This document shows positions 14,479 through 22,229 of a stretch of 23,866 nucleotides of DNA, piece after piece (position 1 is the stretch's first letter; each line of letters starts with the position of its first letter). The DNA comes from WYZ-LMO8 sp964586135. GTDB taxonomy: Archaea > Thermoproteota > Methanomethylicia > Nezhaarchaeales > WYZ-LMO8. The notes below the pieces were generated by a model. It did no database searches. It had not been told where the DNA came from and saw only the letters and a program-made list of their open reading frames with translations. Made by a program: the position numbers and the translations under genes. The stretch covers positions 1-23,866 of the forward strand of contig CAZPGS010000008.1 of assembly GCA_964586135.1 (NCBI GenBank), written 5' to 3'.

Positions 14479-14661
14479 TTACCACCTTAACCAAGGTGGA
14501 AGCCTAGCAAAGACACGACCGTTACAGCCCAGTATACGACGTACCCTAAAGCTCCAGTTATACATAGCTCTTGCTATAATCGGTGCCAAAAAGTCCAAAG
14601 CAAGGCTGTTGAGGTAGTAAGCGTGTAGCCGAGCCGCGAAGAGCCCCTCAAGCCCCCTCAA
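14479..14661 (-). pseudogene. Possible frameshifted membrane-protein remnant
   Basis: A 60-codon frame from TTG 14661 contains AYYLNSLALDFLAPIIARAM and ends at TAA just before the small membrane gene. In the neighbouring frame the last part reads ITGALGYVVYWAVTVVSLLG then FHLG and a stop (14487-14570). This is a convincing membrane helix with no start of its own. Joining the two frames with one base change near 14560 would give a continuous hydrophobic protein. It could also be a short genuine gene in the first frame. No family is recognised. Confidence 0.3.
14482..14499 (-). promoter_or_regulatory. Perfect hairpin over the ribosome site of the small membrane gene
   Basis: CCACCTTAACCAAGGTGG on the plus strand is a 7-bp inverted repeat with a 4-base loop. 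On the minus strand its second arm is AAGGTGG, the Shine-Dalgarno site five bases before ATG 14477. Folding would hide the site. It also overlaps the end of the upstream frame, whose translation could open it. Confidence 0.4.
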
Positions 14662-14860
14662 ATATGGGGGCCAGACCTTCGCGCGGGTAAAGCCCTAAGG
14701 CGCTTAGGCGTTGCACGTCGCCGCGAAGGCGCTCGTTGGGAGCTCGTCGCTCACAGCCTCGTCGGCTCGCCATGGTGAGCTCCACTCATCGCGCTAACCA
14801 AGACCTCCTTGAAGATGGTCGTCCTGCCCCGCCGCGAGCTCGCTGGATAGGCCCATAAGC

Positions 14861-15511
14861 TTACTCCTCTATCACGTTGCCGTAGACGACGTCGACCCCT
14901 AACTCCTTGGCCCTCTCCAAGGCGCTCTTGTCCACGTCAACCGCCACAACGATTAGCTTGTCCGCCTTCCTCCCGAGGATCTTCTCGGCTATGTGGGCCT
15001 TCTCGTAGAACCACTCGATATCCTCGTGGTCGGCATAGGACTTCACCTCAACCAAGTACATCGCCTTGTCGTGGAGGTAGACGTCAATCTCTATCCTCGC
15101 ACCCCTTCTGTAGTACCTCCCGTCTACGTCTCTGTACACGAACCTCTCGACCCTCTCAGCCTCTACGCCCTTCTCTGCGAGGAACCTCTCGTACAGCTTG
15201 AGGATCGTCTTCTCCAAATCCCTGCCCAGCCTCCTGCCCAAAGAGCCCACGCCGACCTTGAGCTCGCCGACGACCTTCGTCAGCTCCTCTAGCCTCTTGC
15301 TGTGCTCGGCCAGTATCCTACCATGCTCCTCCAACCTCTTGTTCACTTCCTCGAATCGCTTGTTGAAGTCCTCCCTGAGCCTCCTCAGCTCGTCCAATAT
15401 GGCCGAGATCCCGAGGACTCCTGCGATGGCGTACCTGAACTCGACGTCGCTCTCTATGGTCTTCAAGAGCCTGAGCTTCTCTTCCTCTGATAGGAGCGTT
15501 GGTGAGGCCAT
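14861..15511 (-). CDS. Coiled-coil PD-(D/E)XK nuclease-like protein (DUF3782 type)
   Basis: This 216-residue protein has an N-terminal helical region, then a long coiled coil (about 38-100) with heptads such as RRLREDFNKRFEEVNKRLEE. A C-terminal restriction-endonuclease-like domain follows. Its nuclease core is visible as RYYRRGARIEIDVYLHDKAM (Glu141, Asp143) and LVEVKSYA (Glu155, Lys157), followed by KADKLIVVAVDVDKSALERA. This architecture is widespread and often multi-copy in Thermoproteota (DUF3782 and relatives). Its role is unknown, perhaps defence or DNA repair. The acidic and lysine residues needed for catalysis are present. ATG 15511 is the start, and the gene stands alone between gene-poor spacers. 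Confidence 0.78.
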   Translation of the reverse strand: MASPTLLSEEEKLRLLKTIESDVEFRYAIAGVLGISAILDELRRLREDFNKRFEEVNKRLEEHGRILAEHSKRLEELTKVVGELKVGVGSLGRRLGRDLEKTILKLYERFLAEKGVEAERVERFVYRDVDGRYYRRGARIEIDVYLHDKAMYLVEVKSYADHEDIEWFYEKAHIAEKILGRKADKLIVVAVDVDKSALERAKELGVDVVYGNVIEE

Positions 15512-16100
15512 GACCTCTTCAGCCTTCTAATACCTACGCGCTCGCAGAGCCTAAAATACTTAGAGCTGCGCCTCGACGCTGCTCGAGCGCAGGCTCTGGC
15601 CTAGAGCTTCAAGCCCCCCTAGACGCCTCTTAGGGCTCGTAGGGCAAGGCCTCGAAAGTTGCAGTGGTAATTGGAGCAAGATCGTGGGGCGCTCATGGGG
15701 GCGGAAGGAGCTCACCGATCGCGGCTCGGCCATCTCAATCATCGCGCCCCGCGACCGAGCCTATCGCGTTTAATTTACTCCGTCGGATTTATAACTTTAA
15801 GTAGGCCCTCGGCCCTCGACGGTTCTTAGACCTCCTTCAAGGCCTCGACGAGCCCTTAGCCTGCGCCTCGACGTTAAACGCCAAGAGGGTCATGGCGATG
15901 GCCTTCCGAGATCTCCTTTCTCGCTTGCAATTGAGCTCGACCATCAGGCGGCCCCGCCAGAGCCTAGCCTTAGTCGAGCGCTCGGACGAGATCGTCGTCC
16001 GCCGAGGTCCTATGTTGCTCACGCCCTCAAGTACTCACGAACGGCTTAAAGCCCCTCATACGACGCCGATTTGAGCTGGGCCACGACCGTTGCAAAGACG
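15512..16100. other. Gene-poor stretch, about 590 bases
   Basis: No intact gene is recognised in either direction. Open frames here are short, arginine- and serine-rich and lack family motifs, as expected of GC-rich non-coding DNA. An AT-rich island at 15768-15808 (GTTTAATTTACTC and GGATTTATAACTTTAAG) looks like one or two TATA boxes, but no coding sequence follows at a suitable distance. It may be left over from a lost gene or drive an unseen small RNA. Confidence 0.4.
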
Positions 16101-16922
16101 TCAGCCGAGCGACGCCTGCTGAGCGACGGGCGTCAAGCTCGCGGCCCTATCAATGCTCCTCCCAAGCGCTACGTACAGCAGTATCAGCGATACGAAGCCT
16201 GCGACCAGAGATGCTATCGAGATGAGAGATCCCACGTAAGGCATGAGCCCTGCGAAGCTCAGAACTAAGGAGGTTATCATCAAGATGACGGCGACGAGGT
16301 ACAGCGAGTCCCTCTCGAGCTCGTATAGCTTGAAGACCAGCAATATAGAGCCCACGAACCCGATGAACGCCAGCACAGCGCCCACGAGGGCCCCCGCCCC
16401 GGTCCCCACGAGCGCTGAGATGATCGCCGGGACGTTCTGGAGGAGCGCGAAGCAGACGACGCATCCGAAGCCGGCGAATAGCGCTACGATTAGAACTAGG
16501 ACGCCCCAGAAGTACCCTATCCAGATGAGCGTCGAGGCGGTGCTGAGCTCAGCGCTCGCCCTCCCCAGCTTCCTAGCGCCGGGCACGAAGAGGGCCCAGA
16601 GGCCGACTATGGCGAGGGCCCCCGCGGCCAGTAGCAGGACTAAGACGATGATGCCCAGGGTGGCGATGTAGGGAGCTCGAGCTAGGAGCTCCTCCAAAGG
16701 CCTCCATGAGACCCCAGCCGCTCCCGGAGGCGCGACGCCCCACTGGAGGCCAGGAATCGCTCTTGGCAATGGAAGTAACCACGCGATCAGCAACCAGAGC
16801 GCTAGGCTGATGGCCAGGATGCTCACGATGTCGGCAATGATCATTAAGAGCACTCCGTCGCGCGCCGACCTCAATCCCTCGAGAAAGAGCCTCCTAGAGC
16901 CAGCGTCTCGTATCCAGCTCAA
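16101..16922 (-). CDS. Multi-pass membrane protein (possibly DUF973)
   Basis: This 273-residue protein has five or six hydrophobic segments. They lie at about 24-48 (LLMIIADIVSILAISLALWL), 85-112, 133-155, 165-195 (glycine- and alanine-rich), 205-225 and 230-255 (SLISIASLVAGFVSLILLYV). The N-terminal FLEGLRSARDGVLLMIIADI resembles the start of archaeal DUF973 proteins. That assignment is tentative, and the function of that family is unknown. The start is TTG 16922. A TATA-like GGCTTATCTAA lies about 30 bases upstream on the minus strand, leaving a short leader. It is divergent from the M48 protease with a 270-base spacer. Confidence 0.65.
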   Translation of the reverse strand: MSWIRDAGSRRLFLEGLRSARDGVLLMIIADIVSILAISLALWLLIAWLLPLPRAIPGLQWGVAPPGAAGVSWRPLEELLARAPYIATLGIIVLVLLLAAGALAIVGLWALFVPGARKLGRASAELSTASTLIWIGYFWGVLVLIVALFAGFGCVVCFALLQNVPAIISALVGTGAGALVGAVLAFIGFVGSILLVFKLYELERDSLYLVAVILMITSLVLSFAGLMPYVGSLISIASLVAGFVSLILLYVALGRSIDRAASLTPVAQQASLG

Positions 16923-17019
16923 CCTACTGCCCGTTTAAGTCGATTATCGTAGAATTAGATAAGCCTTGCTAGGGCTCAAAGCGCTCTAACCCTGTGCGAT
17001 CACATCGCCCTTCGCTTCT

Positions 17020-17035
17020 AAGCCCTCGCGGGCTT
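17020..17035. repeat. Small inverted repeat in the divergent spacer
   Basis: AAGCCCTCGCGGGCTT is a perfect 6-bp hairpin with a 4-base loop. It lies between the two divergent membrane-protein promoters. It could be an operator or be incidental. Confidence 0.3.
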
Positions 17036-17152
17036 TGCGCTGGCTTGCGCATCAAGTGAAGCTTGGGAGGGGTAACGCAGCTCATCCCGTCCACGTCCAC
17101 GGTTTGTGTGCTCCGACGAGCGTTGGAGGTCCCTCGCTTTGAGGGAAAACGC

Positions 17153-17192
17153 TTTTAAAGGGCCTCATCCCTTAGCGCTTAAAGGGGCTGAT
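17153..17192 (+). promoter_or_regulatory. TATA-like box and ribosome site of the M48 protease
   Basis: GCTTTTAAAG (17153-17162) lies about 34 bases before ATG 17196. GGGGCTGAT (17184-17192) precedes the ATG as a ribosome site. This placement rules out the longer open frame that begins at 17106. Confidence 0.6.
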
Positions 17193-17195
17193 ACC

Positions 17196-18317
17196 ATGTT
17201 CCTCTTCCTCCTCGACCCAGCGATGTTCTTCTCGATACTCGTAGCCTACGTGCTCGGCATGTTGGCGATGCTCGTCGTCGCCCAGAGCATAGCCCCCAGG
17301 CTAGCTGCGAAGATCTCCGGGAAGCTGTCCTTGAGGGCTTCGATGGCGTTGCTGGGGCTCGTGGTAGTCGTGGGAGGGCTCGCTGGCGTCCTAGTGCTCT
17401 TATCGATTTTGGGCTGGCTCACGAATGCTTCTTACGCCGTGAGCGGGCTGGCCCTTCACATACTTATCGTAGTCCTGCTGATGAACGTCGTGATCTACTT
17501 GGCCTCCCCCTGGATCATAAACGCGAGCTACAGGGCTAGGCACGACCCTGAGCTGCAGCGCATGGTCGACGAAGTGGCGAGTAGGTCTGGGCTCGGCAAG
17601 CCCCCCAAGGCAGTGGTGGTCGAGGGGCCGCCCAACGCCTTCGCCTACGGCAACTTCCTCGCCGGGAGGTGGGTCGCCGTCTCCTCCGAGATGTTGAGGA
17701 TAGCCAAGAGGGACGAACTAGAGGCGGTGATAGGGCACGAGATCGGGCACCACAGGCACGCCGACAACGCGGTCATGCTGTTCATGGGCTTGATACCGAG
17801 CTTCCTCTACTACTTGGGCCTCATACTCATAAGAGCCTCGTTCTACTACTCGGCTATGTCGAGCGACAGCAGGAGGGGAGGCGGAGGGATATTCTTCCTC
17901 CTCACAGGAGTGGCGGCGATAGTCCTGAGCTTCGTGATCCAGATACTGGTGCTGGCCTTCAGCAGGCTCAGGGAGTACTACGCTGACGCCCACGGCGCTA
18001 CCGTGACCAACCCGACGTCGATGCAGAGGGCTCTGGCCAGGCTCCACGTCTACTACAGGTACAACGAGGCCGCCGCCCAGGAAGTCCGCGAGAGCAAGCT
18101 CAGGGCGCTGTTCATCTACGCGCTCACGGAGGCCGTCGCCAACCCGTTCTACAGGCGCTCAGCTAGCTACGTCAGGGACGTCGACATAGACGAAGTCGTG
18201 GAGAGGCTCAAGAAGGCTGATGTTAGAGAGCCCGGAGAGTTCCTCAGCTCCCACCCACCGATCCCCAAGAGGATAAGGTTCTTGGAGGACCTCAAGCTCT
18301 TGAGGGAGAGGTACTGA
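17196..18317 (+). CDS. htpX: HtpX-like M48 membrane metalloprotease
   Basis: This 373-residue integral membrane zinc protease has the zinc motif in AVIGHEIGHHRHADN, with His181, Glu182 and His185. The third ligand is Glu260 in RLREYYADAHGA. There are three N-terminal helices (about 8-32, 50-72, 85-105), and two more flank residues 192-215 and 233-257. The loop PNAFAYGNFLAGRWVAVSSE before the active site is typical of M48B/HtpX. Homologues degrade misfolded membrane proteins. A glycine-rich linker (SRRGGGGIFF) lies between helices 4 and 5. An oligo-T run follows the gene. Confidence 0.93.
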   Translation: MFLFLLDPAMFFSILVAYVLGMLAMLVVAQSIAPRLAAKISGKLSLRASMALLGLVVVVGGLAGVLVLLSILGWLTNASYAVSGLALHILIVVLLMNVVIYLASPWIINASYRARHDPELQRMVDEVASRSGLGKPPKAVVVEGPPNAFAYGNFLAGRWVAVSSEMLRIAKRDELEAVIGHEIGHHRHADNAVMLFMGLIPSFLYYLGLILIRASFYYSAMSSDSRRGGGGIFFLLTGVAAIVLSFVIQILVLAFSRLREYYADAHGATVTNPTSMQRALARLHVYYRYNEAAAQEVRESKLRALFIYALTEAVANPFYRRSASYVRDVDIDEVVERLKKADVREPGEFLSSHPPIPKRIRFLEDLKLLRERY

Positions 18318-18365
18318 GAAGGCTAGGGCCAATGCCTCGGGCGATTTCATCGACGACCCTTTGAC

Positions 18366-18375
18366 TCTTTTTTAC
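18366..18375 (+). terminator. Oligo-T terminator after htpX
   Basis: CTCTTTTTTACC has T6 at 18368-18373, about 50 bases after the htpX stop. It is the strongest U-run in the spacer. Confidence 0.5.
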
Positions 18376-18831
18376 CACCAGGCAACCCTCTACAGACTAG
18401 TCGCCTTGCAGACCAGCGGTCGCCACGCCTAAAAGTCAATTCCACGCCCATCGCCGTGCTCGTCACAACTCAACGCTTGAGGTCTTGGACCTCAAGGGGC
18501 TCAAGAACCTCGTGGACCTCGCGACCATGTGCTTCGCTTAGCATGCGGTCGCAGGCCCGTGGATCTAATACGCAAGCAGCCATCAACTTGACGCAAGCTC
18601 AGCGATGGGCGCTTGAAGCGACATCGATCTCGCCCGAGGCCCCCTCGGGGTACCTGACCTCGACCCACCCGAAGCCGGCGGTCCTGTCGCCCCGACCCCG
18701 CTTAGCTCGGCAAGCTCGAGGAGCTGAGAGGTCATCCTGGCCATTCGCTCCAAAGCTCTCCTCTCTCATCGTTTAATACAACCCATTGCGAGGCGTTTAA
18801 CCATCAAGCGTTCACCTCGGTTAAGGTCCGG
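18376..18831. other. Gene-poor stretch with coding-like remnants
   Basis: No intact gene is present. On the plus strand near 18430-18545 two frames look coding-like but are broken: STPIAVLVTTQR, then in another frame LEVLDLKGLKNLVDLATMCF followed by a stop. Further on, SDIDLARGPLGVPDLDPPEA is open around 18620-18680. These may belong to one frameshifted gene that I cannot identify. Confidence 0.3.
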
Positions 18832-19227
18832 TTAAGGCAGCACTCTAACGCCTAGCTCCAACGCGGCGCTCCTCTGCTCCTAGTCAAGGGCCACAGAGGC
18901 ATTTTCTCACCCATTGCTAAGGCTATGTACAGCGCATCGTGGATCGGCACGCCCTTCTCCAGCGCTATGCTGAACGCTTCATAGATGTATTTCGCCCCGG
19001 GCTCTAGCACGACGTCCTTCTCTAAGTACGCGTTGAAGAGCTTGATGACGCCGCGCGGACTAGCGGTCTAGTGTTTTCAATAGGCGAGTCGCTTTCCGAA
19101 CAGCGTTGTAGAGCCCCTTGACCACGTGGCCCACCGATATCGTTTGCTTCATGGATGGTACTAAAGCTTCCCAGCCCTCCTCTCTGAGGAAGAGGGCTAT
19201 CACCGCTGAAGCGTCAACCACTATCAC
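18832..19227 (-). pseudogene. vapC: VapC PIN-domain toxin, disrupted
   Basis: From GTG 19227, preceded by GGGAGG, the frame reads VIVVDASAVIALFLREEGWE then ALVPSMKQTISVGHVVKGLY and NAVRKATRLLKTLDR before an in-frame TAG. After the stop the same frame continues GVIKLFNAYLEKDVVLEPGA and KGVPIHDALYIALAMGEK, the second half of a PIN domain with its HDALY acidic site. The end is frame-changed: a second frame reads ALD, a stop, then EQRSAALELGVRVLP and the natural TAA at 18832. Total span is 132 codons, normal for VapC. PIN toxins are Mg2+-dependent RNases. This one cannot be made whole. Confidence 0.85.
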
Positions 19228-19236
19228 GGTCCTCCC

Positions 19237-19444
19237 TCACAGATCTAGCCGAAAAAGCCCTTCGGGACCGCTCCAGCTCGCCCTCTTCAGCTCCTCGAGC
19301 ACCCTCTCAAAGTTCTCCTCAGCCTCTAGCTCCCTTACCCTCCGCTCTATGAACCTCCGGACCTCCTCGGGCCAGTCAACCCTCTCTGTACTTCTCCATC
19401 TTCTCCTTCAGCTCCCTCCTCACCCTCACGCTAAAAACGCTCAT
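19237..19444 (-). pseudogene. vapB: VapB antitoxin, frameshifted
   Basis: ATG 19444, preceded by GGTGGGC, begins MSVFSVRVRRELKEKMEKYR, then EG and TGA. With one base removed from the GGG in that region (near 19378) the frame continues VDWPEEVRRFIERRVRELEA, EENFERVLEELKRASWSGPE and GLFRLDL to TGA at 19237. This is a typical crenarchaeal VapB with an N-terminal strand-helix-helix DNA-binding part and a toxin-binding tail. The span, 208 bases, is one more than a multiple of three, consistent with a single inserted base. The stop lies 9 bases before the vapC start. A TATA-like TAGTTTATTATG is at about 19474-19486. Confidence 0.8.
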
Positions 19445-19692
19445 CAGCCCACCGTATACGGACGAAGTCCACCATCATAATAAACTATAGGTCTACCTGC
19501 GATTACGCACTGAGTAGGCGTTGCTGATGGCGCGGGCTCAGGTCGTGGCCTGGCAATAATCCGCGAGCGTGCAGTCACTGTTGCTCTCCAAGGCCTAGCG
19601 CTTACCTCGGCCTAGCAGACCTCGCGGCCGTAGCTGGCCCTGGACACCGCCTTCGCCGTCGCCCTGCACGCTTATTAGGAGCCACGACCACG

Positions 19693-19722
19693 GAGGTGTG
19701 TAGCTGCTACAGAGGTGTGTAG
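19693..19722 (+). repeat. 11-bp direct repeat containing a duplicated ribosome site
   Basis: GAGGTGTGTAG occurs at 19693-19703 and again at 19712-19722, directly before GTG 19725. Each copy contains a GAGGTG Shine-Dalgarno core, but only the second is at working distance. The copies are 19 bases apart. Confidence 0.6.
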
Positions 19723-19724
19723 TC

Positions 19725-20819
19725 GTGCCCTTCTTCGACAGGCCCGTAGAGAGGCCTGAAGACCTCTTCGACAGAGAGGAGGAGCTTGAGGGCCTTAGGA
19801 GGGCCATAGCGACCCGCGCAATAACGGTAGTCGTCGGCTTCAGGAGGGTCGGGAAGACCTCTCTCATCAAGGCCGCGACGCGCGACATCCCGAGGGTCTA
19901 CGTAGATGCCAGGAGATTCGAGACCTCTCCGTACCTGACTTACAAATTGTTTCTAGAGGAGCTCAAGAAGTGCTTGAGCGACTTCACGTCGTTGAACAGG
20001 AGGGTGGCGGAGTACCTCAAGGCCGTAAAGGGCGTGAGGCTCTTCGGGGTCAGCGTGGAGTTCTCCTCCAAGGAGACGAGGCCCCTCTTCACCGAGATAC
20101 TAGAGGCGTTGGACGAGTGGGCGAGGGACGAGGGGGCGAGGCTCGCCTTCGTCATCGACGAGGCCCAAGAGCTGATCAAGATGAAGGGCCGTAGCATAAT
20201 ACCGTCCATAGCCTATGCCTACGACAACTTGAGCGGGATATCGTTCGTCTTCGCGGGATCCAAGGTCGGCCTCCTCTATAGGTTCCTCAAGGTGCACGAG
20301 CCAACTTCTCCCCTCTACGGCAGGTACATGGAGAGGATAGAGCTGAAGCCGCTCAGCAAGGAGAAGTCGGTCGAGTTCCTGAGGAGGGGCTTCGAGGAGC
20401 ACGGCTTCAGGGTCAGCGAGGCGTTCTTGGATGAGGCCGCGGAGAGGCTGGGCGGGGTCGTGGGCTGGCTCTCCTACCTGGGGCTGAGGGTCCTCAGCAA
20501 GAGGGAGGCGAGCCCCTCCATCATAGAGGGGGTCGTCGAGGAGGCCTCAAAGATAGCGAGAAGCGAGTTCTGCAACTTCGTAAGCGCCGTGGGCAGCAAG
20601 CGCTACGTCGAGGTGCTCAGGGCGTTGAGCGGGGGAGGGGCTACGTGGTCTCAGATAAAGAGGTACTTGGAGGTGAGGCTCGGGACGAGGATATACGACT
20701 CCGGGCTCACGAGGCTCCTCAAGAACCTCGTGGACAACGGCTTCATCGAGAAGAGAGAGGACCTCTACGTGATACCCGACCCGGTGCTGAGGCACGCCTC
20801 GAGGACTATTAAGTGCTGA
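19725..20819 (+). CDS. Archaeal STAND-type ATPase with C-terminal winged helix
   Basis: This 364-residue P-loop ATPase belongs to the archaeal ATP_bind_2/MJ-type family. The N-terminal FFDRPVERPEDLFDREEELE is typical. Walker A is GFRRVGKTS at 38-46 and Walker B is AFVIDEAQEL at 141-150 (Asp145, Glu146). A sensor-1 region FVFAGSKVGLLY lies at about 195. A helical lid with RIELKPLSKEKSVEFLRRGF follows, and then a C-terminal winged helix (about 285-355) with TWSQIKRYLEVRLGTRIYDS and NLVDNGFIEKREDLYVIPDP. Such ATPases are abundant in Thermoproteota and their targets are mostly unknown. It starts at GTG 19725 after a duplicated ribosome site. Confidence 0.9.
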   Translation: MPFFDRPVERPEDLFDREEELEGLRRAIATRAITVVVGFRRVGKTSLIKAATRDIPRVYVDARRFETSPYLTYKLFLEELKKCLSDFTSLNRRVAEYLKAVKGVRLFGVSVEFSSKETRPLFTEILEALDEWARDEGARLAFVIDEAQELIKMKGRSIIPSIAYAYDNLSGISFVFAGSKVGLLYRFLKVHEPTSPLYGRYMERIELKPLSKEKSVEFLRRGFEEHGFRVSEAFLDEAAERLGGVVGWLSYLGLRVLSKREASPSIIEGVVEEASKIARSEFCNFVSAVGSKRYVEVLRALSGGGATWSQIKRYLEVRLGTRIYDSGLTRLLKNLVDNGFIEKREDLYVIPDPVLRHASRTIKC

Positions 20820-21346
20820 GGAGACCAGCGCTAAGCGACCTCAATCGGCCGTCCTTGGTGGCGCCTAGCAGCGTCTAAGAAGATTTTTAAGATCTTTAAG
20901 GAGGTCATCCCCCTCACACGCAATCCCCTCGCTCAACGCGTGCGCGGGGTCGAGGAGGCCGAGGGCATAGCCACACTCGGGTTCTTCGAGTTCACCAAGA
21001 TAGGCATTCCCATCACGTCCTCAACGCGTGCACCTTGCACCTCTCGCTCGCCTTCCCCACCTCGAAGTGCCCCTGAGGCCCCTCAAAGCAGTTGAAAAGC
21101 CCCTGGCCACGCCCTCTGGAGCTGACGTTCTGAGGGTCTAGCTGAGCGGCTTAGGCACGGCTCAAGCACGAAGCGACTTGCGCGCAGCCCCGCAGCTCAT
21201 AGCGAAGTGCCGGGGTCGCCAAATGTCGGTTCGAGCCATTCGTCGCGTGAGCTCCATAGCCCGCCTCGAACGGGCCCCTCAAAGGAGGAGGCTGAGCGAC
21301 CTTAGAGGAGGCGGAGAGCAATTGGTTGAGAGCTCAGGGCCTCACC
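20820..21346. other. Long spacer with an unidentified frameshifted reading frame
   Basis: No intact gene is present. On the plus strand from about 20868 a coding-like frame reads KIFKEVIPLTRNPLAQRVRG, VEEAEGIATLGFFEFTKIGI and PIT. The next frame continues HHVLNACTLHLSLAFPTS (about 21010-21065) and a third reads VPLRPLKAVEKPLATPSGAD then VLRV and TAG at about 21140. Ordered, non-overlapping segments in successive frames suggest one gene with two frameshifts. I do not recognise the family. An AT-rich stretch with GGAGG at 20883-20906 precedes or overlaps its start. Nothing is identified in 21140-21346. Confidence 0.4.
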
Positions 21347-21664
21347 CTATATCCTGAGCCAATACCTCGAGATCTCCCTGTAAAAGGCTCTGTCCTTGAG
21401 CTTTTCGAGCTCCCTCGGCGTTAGCGCTATTATCTCGAAAGGGACGTCCTCGGGGAGCTTGCGCCTTATGCGCGAGACCCTCTCCGGGTGCGCCAATCCC
21501 TCGAAGCTCTCTGAGACGACGAGGACGTCGACGTCGCTGTCGAGCACGTGGTCCCCCCTCGCGTAGCTGCCGAAGAGGTACACCTCGCACTTCTCGTCCT
21601 CCTTTAAGCTGCGCAAGGCCTCGATAACCCTCTCACGGATCTGATACAATCTTTGAGACCTCAT
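21347..21664 (-). CDS. MNT-type minimal nucleotidyltransferase (antitoxin of HEPN pair 1)
   Basis: This 105-residue protein has the minimal nucleotidyltransferase core. GSYARGDHVLDSDVDVLVVS is at about 32-51 with the Gly-Ser motif and Asp44/Asp46, and a third acidic residue, Glu77, is in VPFEIIALTP. The C-terminal tail is basic and aromatic (YREISRYWLRI). In characterised HEPN/MNT modules this protein is the antitoxin and inactivates the HEPN toxin by transferring AMP to a tyrosine. That activity is inferred here. Its ATG 21664 lies inside the end of the HEPN gene, an overlap of 32 bases, so translation is probably coupled. Confidence 0.87.
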   Translation of the reverse strand: MRSQRLYQIRERVIEALRSLKEDEKCEVYLFGSYARGDHVLDSDVDVLVVSESFEGLAHPERVSRIRRKLPEDVPFEIIALTPRELEKLKDRAFYREISRYWLRI

Positions 21665-22034
21665 CGATTACGCCTCTAGCCGCCTCGTAAGCCCTCTCAG
21701 CTTGCTCGGCGGTTATCTCCTCCGACGGCCTTTCTAGGCCGGCGTTCGGATATCGAGCCTGAGTGTAATAGGCTGATAGCTCGGACAGCCTCGCGACGTC
21801 CAACAGGACATCGCGACAGGCATCCCTCAGAGACTTGTACAACTTCACCAAGTCGTGCCCTCGAGCGTACTCGCCCTTGACGTGAAGTATCGCGGCCCTA
21901 AAGGCCTTCTCAGCTGCTTGCTGGGACACGAAGCAGGCCCAGTTAAACCTCTCGAGCCTCATGCAATCGCGAGCGTGCCTCAGATCGGCCTTAGCCTCTT
22001 CAAGCCAGTTCAACACTTCGTCCCTAATGGGCAA
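21633..22034 (-). CDS. HEPN-domain protein (toxin of pair 1)
   Basis: This 133-residue helical protein has the HEPN signature of archaeal COG2250-type proteins: NWLEEAKADLRHARDCMRLE, FNWACFVSQQAAEKAFRAAI, then ARGHDLVKLY and the conserved YTQARYPNAG near 90-100. An R-x4-H string (Arg46 to His51) is present, but in helix 2 rather than at the canonical RNase position. Nuclease activity is therefore uncertain. TTG 22034 is the start. An AT-rich block at about 22061-22082 (minus strand ATTAAAAGGTTATTTG) serves as promoter. The MNT partner is encoded immediately downstream and overlaps its end. Confidence 0.87.
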   Translation of the reverse strand: MPIRDEVLNWLEEAKADLRHARDCMRLERFNWACFVSQQAAEKAFRAAILHVKGEYARGHDLVKLYKSLRDACRDVLLDVARLSELSAYYTQARYPNAGLERPSEEITAEQAERAYEAARGVIDEVSKIVSDP

Positions 22035-22199
22035 GGCCCGTCAAAATCTAGTCCACGAGCAGAACAAATAACCTTTTAATGGTGCCAGCCGTGGAGCCGA
22101 TCGAGAGTTGCGCTCGCGGGCCTGGGCAGTCGTGCGAAGCTCAGATATTCGGCGCGCTAGGGAGTTGGCGTTGAGAGGTGGACCTCCCTAACGGCCTTT

Positions 22200-22220
22200 G
22201 GCCTCGAAAGCGACGAGGCC
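22200..22220. repeat. Inverted repeat downstream of the second HEPN gene
   Basis: GGCCTCG (22200-22206) and CGAGGCC (22214-22220) form a 7-bp stem with a 7-base loop. It begins ten bases past the HEPN stop at 22230 on the minus strand. It may stabilise the 3' end of that transcript. No U-run follows. Confidence 0.35.
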
Positions 22221-22229
22221 GAACGGGCT

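Noticed and set aside
17106..17195. 30-residue extension of the M48 protease
   Set aside because: It spans the TATA-like GCTTTTAAAG and the ribosome site. The protein from ATG 17196 starts with a normal membrane helix.
19118..19480. 120-residue plus-strand frame across the vapBC locus
   Set aside because: The opposite strand carries recognisable VapB and VapC sequence with promoter and ribosome sites. This frame is low-complexity serine-rich.
21218..21245. GGTTCGAGCC as a tRNA T-loop
   Set aside because: Only two base pairs flank the loop, and no acceptor stem or anticodon arm can be built around it.
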